The notes under the pieces were generated by a model. That model searched no databases. It was not told the DNA's origin and saw only the letters and a program-made list of their open reading frames with translations. Shown piece after piece: positions 44,132 through 56,998 of a DNA stretch of 64,000 bases. Position numbers and translations under genes: made by a program. Numbering within the stretch: the stretch's first letter is position 1; every line of letters starts with the position of its first letter. Source of the stretch: Flavobacterium gawalongense (GTDB lineage: Bacteria; Bacteroidota; Bacteroidia; Flavobacteriales; Flavobacteriaceae); NCBI RefSeq assembly GCF_007097265.1, contig NZ_VJZP01000007.1:62001-126000 (forward strand), written 5' to 3'.

Positions 44132-46612
44132 ATGCATTTCGTCGAAGTAATTTTACCTCTTTCTCTTGCCAAAACCTTTACCTATAGCGTTTCTGAAGCC
44201 GAATTTCATTATATCAAGAAAGGAATGCGTGTGGCGGTACCTTTTGGTAAAAGTAAAATTTACACGGCGCTAGTTATTGAAATTCATCAAAATAAACCCA
44301 GCTTATACGAAGCTAAAGAAATTCATCAAATTCTGGATGAAAAACCCATTGTTACTGAAATCCAAATTACACATTGGCAATGGATTGCTTCTTATTATAT
44401 GTGTGCTATTGGTGATGTATATCGTGGCGCTATGCCAAGCGCACTTTTGCTGGAAAGCGAAACCGTAATTTCTCAAAAACAAGATTTGTTTGTGGATCAA
44501 AGTCTCCTTTCGGATGATGAATTTTTGGTTTACGAAGCTTTACAGCAGCAAAGTTCCTTGAAAGTGCAGGATATTATATCAATTTTAAACAAAAAAAATA
44601 TTTTTCCTGTAATTCAAAAGTTGATTGATAAAAATATAGTAGTGCTTCAGGAAGAAATTTCAGAAAGTTATAAGCCTAAGCTGGTTCGCTACGTGCGTTT
44701 GCATTCTAAATATGATTCGAATGCAGGTTTGGGTGAATTATTAGAAACTTTGAAAAATGCCAACAAACAAAAGGAAATTGTACTGAGTTATTTTCAATTG
44801 AGCGCTACCGAAAAGACCCGAGGCGAAGCCGAACGGAGCGGAGCTAAACCCATAACGGTTAAAAAACTTGTCGAGGCGGCTCATTCATCTTCGGCAATTA
44901 TAAAGGCATTAATCGAAAAAGAAATATTTGAGGATTATTTTCTTCAGGAAGACAGAGTAAATTTCAATGGAAAAATAAGGGAAGAAGAACTTCAATTAAG
45001 TCAGGCACAGCAAACTGCTTTTGAAGAAATCAAAAATAGTTTTACTCAAAAAGAAGTCTGTTTGTTGCATGGAGTAACTTCCAGTGGAAAAACGGAGATT
45101 TATATTAAGCTCATCGAAGAATATATTGATTCTGGAAAACAAGTATTGTATTTATTGCCCGAAATTGCTTTGACAACGCAATTAGTAGGAAGATTGAGAA
45201 CTTATTTTGGAAATAAAGTAGCTGTTTTTCATTCGAAATATAATAATAATGAACGTATCGAGGTTTGGAATCAAGTTTTGGTAAATTCGGAGAAAGCACA
45301 AGTAGTACTAGGAGCGAGGTCAGCTTTGTTTTTACCTTTTCATAATCTGGGATTTGTAATTGTAGATGAGGAACACGAACAAACTTTCAAACAAGTAGAT
45401 CCTGCACCACGTTATCATGCGCGTGATGCTGCGGTAGTTTTGGCTAATTCGCATAAAGCAAAAGTTTTATTAGGTTCGGCAACACCAAGTATAGAAACCT
45501 ATTTTAATGCAAAATCAGAAAAATATGGTTTAGTAGAAATTTCGAAACGATTTGGAAACGTAATGATGCCAAATATTGAATTGGTGGATTTGAAAGATAA
45601 ATACTTTCGGAAAAGAATGACGGGACATTTCAGTGATGTTTTAATTGAAGAAATCAATACCGCATTATCATTAGGTGAGCAAGTGATTTTGTTTCAAAAC
45701 AGAAGAGGTTATTCTCCAATAATAGAATGTATTACTTGTGGTCATGTGCCACAATGCCAACAATGCGATGTGAGTTTGACGTATCACAAGCATAAAAACC
45801 AGTTGCGTTGTCATTATTGCGGGTATACAATGGCAAAACCTACCCATTGTCATTCGTGTTCTAGTGTTGATTTGACTACAAAAGGCTTTGGAACCGAACA
45901 AATAGAACAAGAATTGATTTCTATTTTTCCAAATTCAAAAACAGGAAGAATGGATCAGGATACCACGCGTGGTAAATTTGGTTTTGAGAAAATTATCGAT
46001 AGTTTTAAGAATAGAGAAATTGATATTTTAGTTGGAACGCAAATGCTAGCTAAAGGATTGGATTTTGATAATGTGACTTTGGTAGGAATCATGAATGCGG
46101 ATAACATGTTGTATCATCCTGATTTTAGAGCATTCGAGAGAAGTTTTCAAATGATGACTCAAGTAGCAGGTCGAGCAGGACGTTCGGAGAAACAAGGAAA
46201 AGTTATTATTCAAACGTATAATCCTAATCATAATACGATACAGCAGGTAACAAATAATGATTATCTGGGAATGTATAAGGAGCAATTGTATGACAGGCAA
46301 ATTTATAAATATCCGCCTTATTTCAGAATCATAAAACTGACATTAAAACAGCGTGATTTCGATAAACTAAAAGAAGGCACCATGTGGCTGTATCAAGTAA
46401 TGAGTCAAAATCTTAATATGCCGGTATTAGGTCCTGAGGAACCAGCTATAAATAGAATTAGGAATGAATACATACGAACGATTATAATTAAAATTCCACA
46501 AAACACGTCTATAGTAAACACAAAAAAAACTATCCAAAAGATATTGAATAGTTTTGAGGCTGTTGCTCAATACAGAGCTATAAAAGTTACGCTAAACGTC
46601 GATTTTTATTAA
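44132..46612 (+). CDS. priA: Primosomal protein N' (replication restart helicase)
   Basis: An 826-aa superfamily 2 helicase that reloads the replisome at collapsed forks. Order: N-terminal 3'-end-binding domain (FVEVILPLSLAKTFTYSV, about 1-105), winged helix, helicase with Walker A GVTSSGKTEIYIK and Walker B VDEEHEQTFKQ, a zinc-binding pair of hairpins (CITCGHVPQCQQCDVSL ... CHYCGYTMAKPTHCHSC), QMLAKGLDFDNV and the QVAGRAGRSEK motif. An in-frame GC-rich insert (about residues 229-238, TRGEAERSGA) lies before the winged helix segment and looks like a repeat-derived addition. Confidence 0.97.
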   Translation: MHFVEVILPLSLAKTFTYSVSEAEFHYIKKGMRVAVPFGKSKIYTALVIEIHQNKPSLYEAKEIHQILDEKPIVTEIQITHWQWIASYYMCAIGDVYRGAMPSALLLESETVISQKQDLFVDQSLLSDDEFLVYEALQQQSSLKVQDIISILNKKNIFPVIQKLIDKNIVVLQEEISESYKPKLVRYVRLHSKYDSNAGLGELLETLKNANKQKEIVLSYFQLSATEKTRGEAERSGAKPITVKKLVEAAHSSSAIIKALIEKEIFEDYFLQEDRVNFNGKIREEELQLSQAQQTAFEEIKNSFTQKEVCLLHGVTSSGKTEIYIKLIEEYIDSGKQVLYLLPEIALTTQLVGRLRTYFGNKVAVFHSKYNNNERIEVWNQVLVNSEKAQVVLGARSALFLPFHNLGFVIVDEEHEQTFKQVDPAPRYHARDAAVVLANSHKAKVLLGSATPSIETYFNAKSEKYGLVEISKRFGNVMMPNIELVDLKDKYFRKRMTGHFSDVLIEEINTALSLGEQVILFQNRRGYSPIIECITCGHVPQCQQCDVSLTYHKHKNQLRCHYCGYTMAKPTHCHSCSSVDLTTKGFGTEQIEQELISIFPNSKTGRMDQDTTRGKFGFEKIIDSFKNREIDILVGTQMLAKGLDFDNVTLVGIMNADNMLYHPDFRAFERSFQMMTQVAGRAGRSEKQGKVIIQTYNPNHNTIQQVTNNDYLGMYKEQLYDRQIYKYPPYFRIIKLTLKQRDFDKLKEGTMWLYQVMSQNLNMPVLGPEEPAINRIRNEYIRTIIIKIPQNTSIVNTKKTIQKILNSFEAVAQYRAIKVTLNVDFY
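44815..44844. repeat. GC-rich repeat-like insert within priA
   Basis: Bases GACCCGAGGCGAAGCCGAAC and the next ten are strikingly GC-rich against AT-rich flanks and contain GGCGAAGCC and GGAGCGGAGC words. It keeps the reading frame, adding about ten hydrophilic residues. Confidence 0.5.
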
Positions 46613-46620
46613 AAGTAATT

Positions 46621-47316
46621 TTATGCAAATGATAGGGCTTTAACTAAATCTTCTTTTTTGTTTCTACTCAAAGGTATTTTTGTAATTCCAATTTCGGCAA
46701 ACTTACTGTTGAAACGTTCTACTTTGTCGATATTTATGATGTAGGACTTATGAACTCTGATGAATTTTTCTTTAGACAAATCATTTTCAAAAGATTTCAT
46801 CGTAGAAAGCACTAAGTTACTATCTTCTTCGGTAACAACTCTAACGTAGTCACCAAAAGCTTCAATCCATTTAATTTTAGAAGTGAAAATTTTTAATTTT
46901 TTCAGATTACTCTTAATGAAAATATGTTCACCTTCTTCTTCTTTATTTTCTTTTTTAAGAGAATATAAATCGATTGCTCTTCTTACCGATGCATTGAAAC
47001 GATCTATAGCAATAGGTTTTTGCAGATAGTCGGTAGCATCATAATCAAATGCTTTCATGGCATATTCGGCTTTAGAGGTAATGAAAATAATTTGTGGTTT
47101 TATTTTTAAACCATCTAAAAAGTCAAAACCGCTAATTACGGGCATTTCAATATCTAGAAATATTAAATCTACATTATGTACAGACATGCAACTCCTCGCT
47201 TCGATTGCATTAGAAAAATCTCCAATTAAATGTAGATTTGGATGATTATTCACTAACTTTGCGATGATTATCCTTTGAATGGAACTATCATCAACTACTA
47301 CACAATTAAGTTTCAT
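46621..47316 (-). CDS. LytTR family response regulator
   Basis: A 231-aa two-component regulator: receiver domain (1-~118) with acidic pocket VVDDSS, phospho-acceptor Asp55 in LIFLDIEMP, the conserved threonine/serine in IFITSKAEYA and Lys in DYLQKPI; LytTR DNA-binding domain (about 133-228) with IKWIEAFGDYVRVVTEE and KFIRVHKSYIINIDKV. It would bind direct repeats near target promoters. No histidine kinase is adjacent; partners of such regulators in this group are often unlinked. It ends convergently 8 bases from priA. Confidence 0.93.
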   Translation of the reverse strand: MKLNCVVVDDSSIQRIIIAKLVNNHPNLHLIGDFSNAIEARSCMSVHNVDLIFLDIEMPVISGFDFLDGLKIKPQIIFITSKAEYAMKAFDYDATDYLQKPIAIDRFNASVRRAIDLYSLKKENKEEEGEHIFIKSNLKKLKIFTSKIKWIEAFGDYVRVVTEEDSNLVLSTMKSFENDLSKEKFIRVHKSYIINIDKVERFNSKFAEIGITKIPLSRNKKEDLVKALSFA

Positions 47317-47423
47317 AATTTTCGTATTTTAAGATTTGGAGTAGTAAATTTAATAATCATTTATTGAAAAAACTAATCTTTATCGGTTTTTTTTACCATA
47401 CAACGAATAAAGTAAAATCATCA

Positions 47424-47453
47424 TTGTTTATTTAAAATAATTGATTACTTTTG
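47424..47453 (+). promoter_or_regulatory. Promoter of the rpsF-rpsR-rplI operon
   Basis: TTG (47424-47426), 19 bases, TACTTTTG (47446-47453): full match, 31 bases before the rpsF ATG. Confidence 0.85.
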
Positions 47454-47483
47454 CACCCAAATTAACAAATAAATAAAATATTT

Positions 47484-47825
47484 ATGAATCATTATGAAAC
47501 TGTTTTCATTTTAAATCCCGTTTTATCTGAAGTTCAGGTAAAGGAAACAGTAAGCAAATTTGAAGATTTTCTTACTAGTAGAGGAGCAGAGATGGTATCG
47601 AAAGAAGACTGGGGCCTTAAAAAAATGGCTTACGAAATTCAAAACAAAAAAAGTGGTTTTTACCATTTGTTCGAATTCAAAGTAGCAGGAGAAGTTCTAA
47701 TTGCTTTTGAAACCGAATTTAGACGTGACGAAAGAGTAATGCGTTTCTTAACTGTAAGTTTAGACAAACACGCTATTTCTTGGGCTGAAAGAAGAAGAAC
47801 TAAATTAAAATCTACAAAAGCTTAA
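47484..47825 (+). CDS. rpsF: 30S ribosomal protein bS6
   Basis: A 113-aa small-subunit protein: [20 protein letters not shown] start, [24 protein letters not shown] core and [18 protein letters not shown]. It pairs with bS18 on the platform of the 30S subunit; in flavobacteria both also help hide the anti-Shine-Dalgarno sequence of 16S rRNA. It is the first of three genes with gaps of 5 and 15 bases. Confidence 0.98.
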   Translation: MNHYETVFILNPVLSEVQVKETVSKFEDFLTSRGAEMVSKEDWGLKKMAYEIQNKKSGFYHLFEFKVAGEVLIAFETEFRRDERVMRFLTVSLDKHAISWAERRRTKLKSTKA

Positions 47826-47830
47826 TTATC

Positions 47831-48127
47831 ATGGCAACATTACAACAATCGGCTTCAGGAAAAAAAGACGGAGATATCAGATATCTTACGCCTTTGAACA
47901 TAGAAACAAACAAAACTAAAAAGTACTGTCGTTTCAAAAAATCAGGTATCAAATATATTGATTATAAAGATGCTGATTTCTTATTGAAATTTGTAAACGA
48001 ACAAGGGAAAATTCTTCCTCGTCGTTTAACAGGAACTTCATTGAAATACCAAAGAAAAGTGTCTGTTGCTGTAAAAAGAGCACGTCACTTAGCATTAATG
48101 CCATATGTGGCTGATTTACTAAAATAA
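47831..48127 (+). CDS. rpsR: 30S ribosomal protein bS18
   Basis: A 98-aa protein with the S18 core: [43 protein letters not shown] text read in pieces, then [25 protein letters not shown]. The long N-terminal extension ([20 protein letters not shown]) is normal for Bacteroidota. It binds bS6 on the 30S platform. Second gene of the operon. Confidence 0.98.
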   Translation: MATLQQSASGKKDGDIRYLTPLNIETNKTKKYCRFKKSGIKYIDYKDADFLLKFVNEQGKILPRRLTGTSLKYQRKVSVAVKRARHLALMPYVADLLK

Positions 48128-48142
48128 TAAAGAAGCGAAATT

Positions 48143-48583
48143 ATGGAACTTATACTTAAAAAAGACGTACAAAATTTAGGCTTTAAAGATGATGTTGTAT
48201 CTGTGAAAAATGGTTACGGTCGTAACTTTTTAATCCCACAAGGACACGCACATTTGGCAACTTCTTCTGCAAAGAAAGTGTTAGCTGAAAACCTAAAACA
48301 AAGAGCTCATAAAGAAGAAAAAGTAGTAAACGATGCTAAAGCATTGGCTGAAACTTTAAAAGCTATCGAAATTAAAATTTTCGCAAAAGCAGGTGGTGAA
48401 AAATTATTCGGTTCAATCACGAATATTGATATCGCTGAAGCATTAGCAAAAGGCGGTCAAGTAATTGACAGAAAATTTATTACTAGTGGAATCGTTAAAC
48501 GTACAGGAAAATATGCTGCTAGCGTTAGATTACACAGAGATGTAGTTATTGAATTACCTTATGAAATTGTTGCTGAAAAATAA
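48143..48583 (+). CDS. rplI: 50S ribosomal protein bL9
   Basis: A 146-aa protein: MELILKKDVQNLGFKDDVVSV and NGYGRNFLIPQGHA (N-terminal RNA-binding domain), central helix, and the C-terminal domain with KLFGSITNIDIAEAL and LHRDVVIELPYEIV. It binds 23S rRNA near the L1 stalk and affects frame maintenance. Last gene of the operon, followed by a strong terminator. Confidence 0.98.
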   Translation: MELILKKDVQNLGFKDDVVSVKNGYGRNFLIPQGHAHLATSSAKKVLAENLKQRAHKEEKVVNDAKALAETLKAIEIKIFAKAGGEKLFGSITNIDIAEALAKGGQVIDRKFITSGIVKRTGKYAASVRLHRDVVIELPYEIVAEK

Positions 48584-48612
48584 CATTTAGCTAATATTTT
48601 GTTAATAAAATA

Positions 48613-48643
48613 AAAAAATCACTCTTAGGAGTGATTTTTTTTT
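48613..48643 (+). terminator. Terminator of the rpsF-rpsR-rplI operon
   Basis: AAAAAATCACTC ttag GAGTGATTTTTT, a perfect 12-bp stem ending in a run of T. Confidence 0.9.
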
Positions 48644-48646
48644 GGC

Positions 48647-48654
48647 TAATTTTG
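48647..48654 (+). promoter_or_regulatory. -7 element (TAATTTTG) of the Oar-like receptor gene
   Basis: Full match, 25 bases before the ATG, directly after the rplI terminator. No TTG at -33, where the terminator stem lies. Confidence 0.45.
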
Positions 48655-48679
48655 CCCAAAATAACTAACATTCAAATAA

Positions 48680-51600
48680 ATGAAAAAAATTATTATTTTA
48701 TTGTTTTTTGTATTTGCTCTTCACTCGATGATAGGTCAAACTACAACATCTAGTATTAAGGGAATAGTGAAAAGTTCTAGTAATGAGTTGCTTCCAGGAA
48801 CAACGATACTTGCTATTCATACTCCTTCAGGAACTAAGTATTCTGCAGTATCGAATGCTGATGGAAGATTCAATATGTTGAATATGAGAATTGGAGGGCC
48901 ATATAAAATTGTGGTAACTTTTATTGGATTTCAAACTGAAGAATTTAACGATGTTTACCTTGATTTAGGTAAAGTCTTTAGTTTAGATGTTGTTTTGAAA
49001 GATGAAAGTCAAAAGCTAGAAGAAGTAAAAGTTGTTGGGGCTAAAAATAAAGTTTTTCAAAGTGGAAGAACTGGCGCTGAGACTACTATAGGTAGAAGAG
49101 AATTGGCAGTATTGCCATCAATCTCAAGATCAGCTGAAGATTTTACGCGTTTAGAGCCTTCAGCAAGTGGCGGTTCTTTTGGCGGTAGAAATGACCAGTA
49201 TAACAGTTATTCCTTGAATGGAGCTGTTTTCAATAATCCTTTCGGATTAGATGCGGCAACTCCTGGTGGGCAAACAGGTTCTCAGCCAATATCACTAGAT
49301 GCCATCGATCAAATTCAGGTAGCCACGGCTCCTTATGATGTGACTTTGTCTGGTTTTACAGGTGCTTCTGTAAATGCAGTTACAAAATCAGGTACAAATG
49401 AATTTCATGGTACTGCTTATGCTTTTTACAGAAACCAAGATTTAACGGGTAGTAAAGTGCATGGAGAGAAGATATTTGTACCTTCTTTAGAACAAACTCA
49501 AGCGGGTTTGAGTATTGGAGGTCCAATTATTAAAAACAAATTATTTTTCTTTGCTAATTATGAAATTGATAAAAGAAGCGATTTAGGTTCAAATGTTGTT
49601 GCTAATGATGGAAATGCTACAACTGGCGTAAATGAATCCAGAGTTTTAGCCACTGATTTGATGCATGTGTCTACTGAATTAGGAAAGTTAGGTTACGATA
49701 CAGGAGCTTACCAAGGATTTACTCATAATTCAGATTCAAATAAAGGAATTATAAAATTTGACTGGAACATTAATGATAATCATAAATTGGCTTTTATTTA
49801 TAATTTCTTGGATGCATCCAAAGATAAACCTGCACATCCTACAGCAATTCTTCGTAGAGGACCTGATGTGAATACAATGCAATTTGAAAAGTCAGGTTAT
49901 CAGATCAATAATCAAATTAACTCTTTCTTAGTGGAGTTGAACTCTAAATTTAGCGAGGTAGTTACTAATAAATTGCAAGCAGGTTATACGCATTTTAATG
50001 ATTTTAGAAAACCTTTTTCTGCACCGGCACCGGTTATTAGTATAACTAAAGACGGTTCTCCTTATATAATTGCAGGGCATGAGCCATTTTCAATCAATAA
50101 TAAATTAGACCAAAAAGTAATTCAAGTTACAGATAATTTAAATATTGTAAGAGGAAATCATACTTATACAGCAGGTTTCTCATTCGAAAAATTCATTTTC
50201 AAAAACTCATTCAATCTTAAGGGATATGGTTTTGATGTTTTTGGAAGTACAGATATGGCTGGTTTTGATGCTAATATTGCAAATGGATATTATGCTTCTG
50301 CGATTGCAGCTGCTCAAACAACATTTGATACAAAAAATGCACTTCAGGATGGAACAAATGGAGGTTGGAATTTAGCTGAAACTACTGTAGGTCAATTAGC
50401 ATTTTATGTTCAGGATGAATGGAATATCAATGATAATTTCAAATTAATATATGGATTAAGAGCTGATAAGCCATTGTATTTTAATACCTCAGATTTAATA
50501 CAGAAATTTATTGATACTGATAATTCAGAAGGATATGTTCCAACTATCAATTATTATAATCCAAAAGACGGAAGCACAGTAAATTTTGATTCTACAAAAC
50601 TACCTGGAAATGCATTGTTATGGTCTCCTAGAGTAGGTTTCAATTGGGATGTAAATGGAAATAAAGTAACACAATTGCGTGGTGGAACTGGTATTTTTAC
50701 TGGAAAACTACCATTTGTATGGATTGGTAACCAAGTAGGTGGTACGGATCCATTTTTCTATGAAGTTGTTAATAATGATTTTAAATTTCCTCAAGTTTGG
50801 AGAACTAGTTTAGGTATCGACCATAAATTTGAAAACAATTATATTCTTACAGTTGATATGTCTTATAATAAAGATATAAATGCTGTCCATGTTCAGGATT
50901 GGGGATTAAAAACACCTACAAGTCAATTAAATAGTGTAGATAACAGACCAATTTATGGATCTAACGATTATGGTACTTGGAATGAATATGGTTTTCCTGC
51001 AAGAGCTCATGCTTATGTATTGACTAATTCAAAAAAAGGAAGTGCATTTAACACTTCTGTTAAAGTGCAAAAAACATTTGACAATGGATTGTTTGCTAGT
51101 TTAGCCTATAACTATTTGAAATCTAAAGATGTGAATTCTATAGAAGCTGAAATTACTGGTGATGCCTTTAATTTTAACCCAGCTTTAGGGAATGTAAATA
51201 ATGACTTGCTTTCTAATTCTAAATATGGAGATACACACCGTTTTATTGGTGTGGGTTCTAAAAAATGGAAATATGGTAATGACAAATGGGCAACCACTAT
51301 TTCTACATTCTTTGAATACGCTCAAGGAGGTCGTTTCAATTATACTTACGGAGGTGATATTAATAATGATGGTGCGTCTGGGAATGATTTAATTTACATC
51401 CCAACTACAGCAGAAATTAGCACTATGATTTTTTCTGGCGTAGGACAAGGCGCGGCATTTGATAATTACATCAAACAAGATGATTATTTGAATGAAAGAA
51501 GAGGTCAGCATGCAGAACGTTATGGTGCTTTATCTCCTTGGAGAGGTAAGTGGGATCTTAAATTAATCCAAGATTACAATTTTAAAATTTCTTCAGCTTC

Positions 51601-51835
51601 AGAAAAGAAAAATACAATTCAATTCAGTGTTGATGTTTTGAATATAGGAAATTTATTGAACTCAGATTGGGGATTAATCCAACAACCAATCAGTGTACAA
51701 CCAATAGGTGTTAGCGTTAATACTGCAAATATTCCTACTTATACGTTTAATGGAACGCAAACTAAAACCTTCAGTTATGATGCTAGTTTAGCTTCAAGAT
51801 GGCAAGCGCAATTTGGGATTAGATATATTTTCTAA
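48680..51835 (+). CDS. TonB-dependent receptor, Oar-like
   Basis: A 1051-aa outer membrane protein: signal peptide (1-19, ending SMIGQ), carboxypeptidase-regulatory-like domain (about 23-110, SIKGIVKSSSNELLPGTTI), plug (RTGAETTIGRRELAVLPSIS ... YDVTLSGFTGASVNAVTKSG) and a large beta-barrel ending in WQAQFGIRYIF, the aromatic C-terminus needed for Bam-dependent insertion. The plug text with GGRNDQYNSYSLNGAVFNN resembles Oar, which in Myxococcus and Bacteroidota acts in adhesion or export. No SusD-like lipoprotein follows. Single gene with its own terminator. Confidence 0.93.
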   Translation: MKKIIILLFFVFALHSMIGQTTTSSIKGIVKSSSNELLPGTTILAIHTPSGTKYSAVSNADGRFNMLNMRIGGPYKIVVTFIGFQTEEFNDVYLDLGKVFSLDVVLKDESQKLEEVKVVGAKNKVFQSGRTGAETTIGRRELAVLPSISRSAEDFTRLEPSASGGSFGGRNDQYNSYSLNGAVFNNPFGLDAATPGGQTGSQPISLDAIDQIQVATAPYDVTLSGFTGASVNAVTKSGTNEFHGTAYAFYRNQDLTGSKVHGEKIFVPSLEQTQAGLSIGGPIIKNKLFFFANYEIDKRSDLGSNVVANDGNATTGVNESRVLATDLMHVSTELGKLGYDTGAYQGFTHNSDSNKGIIKFDWNINDNHKLAFIYNFLDASKDKPAHPTAILRRGPDVNTMQFEKSGYQINNQINSFLVELNSKFSEVVTNKLQAGYTHFNDFRKPFSAPAPVISITKDGSPYIIAGHEPFSINNKLDQKVIQVTDNLNIVRGNHTYTAGFSFEKFIFKNSFNLKGYGFDVFGSTDMAGFDANIANGYYASAIAAAQTTFDTKNALQDGTNGGWNLAETTVGQLAFYVQDEWNINDNFKLIYGLRADKPLYFNTSDLIQKFIDTDNSEGYVPTINYYNPKDGSTVNFDSTKLPGNALLWSPRVGFNWDVNGNKVTQLRGGTGIFTGKLPFVWIGNQVGGTDPFFYEVVNNDFKFPQVWRTSLGIDHKFENNYILTVDMSYNKDINAVHVQDWGLKTPTSQLNSVDNRPIYGSNDYGTWNEYGFPARAHAYVLTNSKKGSAFNTSVKVQKTFDNGLFASLAYNYLKSKDVNSIEAEITGDAFNFNPALGNVNNDLLSNSKYGDTHRFIGVGSKKWKYGNDKWATTISTFFEYAQGGRFNYTYGGDINNDGASGNDLIYIPTTAEISTMIFSGVGQGAAFDNYIKQDDYLNERRGQHAERYGALSPWRGKWDLKLIQDYNFKISSASEKKNTIQFSVDVLNIGNLLNSDWGLIQQPISVQPIGVSVNTANIPTYTFNGTQTKTFSYDASLASRWQAQFGIRYIF

Positions 51836-51859
51836 AAAGATAAAAAATATATTAAATTT

Positions 51860-51887
51860 GCCCTCTCGTTTGAGAGGGCTTTTTTTG
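51860..51887 (+). terminator. Terminator of the Oar-like gene
   Basis: GCCCTCTC gttt GAGAGGGC, perfect 8-bp stem, then seven T. Confidence 0.92.
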
Positions 51888-51942
51888 CTTTAAAACGTCA
51901 AAGGGCAGTTGAAAAACAAAAGTTAAATACTAAAATACAATA

Positions 51943-52416
51943 ATGAAATATTCAAGATTAACAAAAGAACAATTTGAAGAATTGAATCAGGAATTCAGTA
52001 CATTTTTAGCTACACAAGCAATTGATAAAGCGGAGTGGGATAAAATAAAAGCGGAAAAACCTGAAGTAGCAGAACAAGAACTAGATGTTTTTTCTGATTT
52101 GATTTGGGAAGGGGTTCTTTCAAAAGCAACTTATTTAGAGCATTTTTCCAAAAATCATATTTTCCTTTTTCATTGTTTTGATACCCATGTTCAATCAATT
52201 GTTTTGAAATCATTAGTTCCTGAAACTGATTTCCTGACCAAAGAAGGATTGCAATGGCTTAGTGATAACATGTTTACCGATACAATTGAAATGAAAGTAG
52301 GGAAAAAAGAGTTTACCGAAGAGCGTAACACCTCAATTTTCGCATTAGTACAACAAGGTTCTTTTTTAAGTGATGGCCTTTTATACCAACAAATAAATAC
52401 AATTATAGAGTCATAA
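51943..52416 (+). CDS. DUF6495-like conserved protein of Flavobacteriia
   Basis: A 157-aa cytoplasmic protein (MKYSRLTKEQFEELNQEFSTFLATQ ..., VAEQELDVFSDLIWEGVL, then ...FHCFDTHVQSIVLK) that I associate with a conserved flavobacterial family annotated DUF6495. It is predicted mainly helical, with a C-terminal SIFALVQQGSFLSDG motif. The function is unknown. It lies 76 bases before ligA on the same strand, a linkage that may be worth noting. Confidence 0.75.
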   Translation: MKYSRLTKEQFEELNQEFSTFLATQAIDKAEWDKIKAEKPEVAEQELDVFSDLIWEGVLSKATYLEHFSKNHIFLFHCFDTHVQSIVLKSLVPETDFLTKEGLQWLSDNMFTDTIEMKVGKKEFTEERNTSIFALVQQGSFLSDGLLYQQINTIIES

Positions 52417-52471
52417 TTGTATTGCAGTTTCTTTTAATTTGGTTATTTTAGTACACTTTTTCAAAAACTAA

Positions 52472-55164
<2,693 letters not shown>

Positions 55165-55175
<11 letters not shown>

Positions 55176-56076
55176 TTGATGTTCCTTTAGATGCATGCTG
55201 TTTATTGTTATCCAAATAAAAATCAATTCGACCCAAATTAATTCCGTAACAACCCACTTGATTTACCAAAACGTCTTTACCAACAAGATTTTTTGCAACG
55301 GTTGGTTTGTCAAGAAAAGTATGCGTATGACCACCTATTATTAAGTCAATATCTTGGGTCAGTTCCACTAGTTTTAAATCACAAATTTTATTAGGCTCAT
55401 CTTTGTATTTATAACCTAAATGTGACAAACAAATTACTAAATCACACTGCTGTTCTTTTTTTAAAATCCGAACCATATCTTGCGCCGCCTCAACAGGATT
55501 ATTGTAAACAGTCTCTTTGTACATCGCTTTATCCACCAATCCATCGAGTTCAATCCCAAGACCAAAAACACCAACTTTAATGCCGTTTTTATTAAATATT
55601 TTATACGGTTTTACAAAACCATCCATCACCGTATTTTTAAAATCGTAGTTTGCTGATAGAAATTCGAACTTGGTGTAAGGCATTTGCGCATACAAACCTG
55701 CTACGCCGTTATCAAAATCATGATTTCCTATTGTGGAGGCATCATAGTGCATCATGCTCATCAATTTGAATTCTAATGCCCCGCCATAATAATTAAAATA
55801 CGGCGTTTCCTGAAAAATATCACCGGCATCAAGCAGTAATACATTTGGATTTTCTTTTCTGATTGATTCTATAAGAGCCGCTCTTCATACAACGCCGCCC
55901 ATATTAGGATTTCTAGGATGATCAGCTGGAAAAGGATCAATATAACTATGTACATCATTCGTATGTAGAATCGTCAAGTGTTTTACCTCCGGAGATGTAA
56001 AGCTGGTCAAGGGCAATCCTAGGCTCAATAAAGCGGTACTTGCAGCGGTTTTTTCAATAAAATCTCTTCTTTTCAT
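55165..56076 (-). pseudogene. Metallophosphatase (5'-nucleotidase N-terminal part), interrupted by in-frame TGA
   Basis: The frame runs 304 codons from ATG 56076 to TAA 55165 with a single internal stop, TGA at 55887-55885, where the family would have Arg (CGA to TGA, one C-to-T change): ...NMGGVV-stop-RAALIESIRK.... The flanks are intact: Tat-type signal (KRRDFIEKTAAS), metal motifs TNDVHSYI, LLLDAGDIFQE, GNHDFDNG and GGHTHTF. The pair with the next gene corresponds to the two halves of UshA-type 5'-nucleotidase in Flavobacteriia, exported for nucleotide salvage. A true nonsense mutation or a sequence error are the alternatives; readthrough is unlikely. Confidence 0.85.
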
Positions 56077-56197
56077 TTTTTTTGGAGCTATTTACTTCGT
56101 CAGTTCGCTTCCATCAGGGCTAGGGCTATATATTTATGAAACTATTTTCTAGTTGTTTAAAACTGAATACTGCGACTGAACACGGAACACTTATTTT

Positions 56198-56978
56198 CTA
56201 TTCAACAGTAATTTTGATATCATTTACAACAGGAATTGTATCGACTTCTTTAAAATAATCAATTAGAATATTTCGTAATTTATAATCTAAAACATATTTC
56301 TGAACGCCTTTTTTAAAGAAATTCATATTGTCACCACCATTGGATAAATAATCATTGGTACCCACATAATAAATTTTGTCTTTTTCAATTGGCTTTCCTT
56401 GAACTAAGATGTTCTTGGCTGCATTATTTTTGTCAATTGTAAAGGTTATACAGGATAAAGGATGTGGTTTTTTTTCAGCAATAAAATAATCAACTAATTC
56501 AAAAACTTGTTCTCCTTATTATAGCAATAACAACCATACTGTTTTCAAAAGGCATAATTTCAAAAGCAGTTCTGCTCGTAACATTTCCTTTTGGAAGAAT
56601 AGAACGGATGCCTCCATGATTCAGTAAACAGATATCGATATTCTTTTTTTCTCTTGCATTAATAATTAAATTGCCTCGCATCAAGGTAACATCGGCAAGT
56701 AAATTACCAATAGTAGTCTGCCATTTACCGGAACTTTTATCTAATGTTACCGGACAATACGCCAAAACGCTGTCTAAATCTTTATTAATGTGTTCGCGGT
56801 ATGGTTTAATAAAGTTTTCAATTTGAGGAACTTGGTTTTCCTTTTCAGTAATTGGGATTCTTTTACCTTCTATCTTCGTAACGTAATAATTTTGTTTACT
56901 ACAGGAAGTAATAAAAATAAATGTTAAGAATATAACAAAAAGTTTTAAAACATCGTTATACTTTTTTAGATTTACCAT
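56198..56978 (-). pseudogene. 5'-nucleotidase C-terminal domain lipoprotein, frameshifted
   Basis: From ATG 56978 the frame gives a lipoprotein signal (FIFITSC, Cys26) and the first half of the 5'-nucleotidase C-terminal domain (TTIGNLLADVTLMRG, CLLNHGGIRSILPKGNVT, FEIMPFENSMVVIAI). At about 56517 one extra base shifts the frame (ends IRRTSF-stop, 56499). The shifted frame resumes the domain (GEQVFELVDYFIAEKKPHP, YYVGTNDYLSNGGDNMNFF) down to TAG 56198. It is the partner of the metallophosphatase; the substrate-binding half is lost while the upstream signal remains. Confidence 0.85.
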
Positions 56979-56998
56979 TTCAAATGCGACTTAATTAA

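Noticed and set aside
55885..55887. TGA in the metallophosphatase as selenocysteine or recoding
   Set aside because: The position corresponds to an ordinary arginine in the family and no SECIS-like hairpin is evident; a CGA to TGA change explains it.
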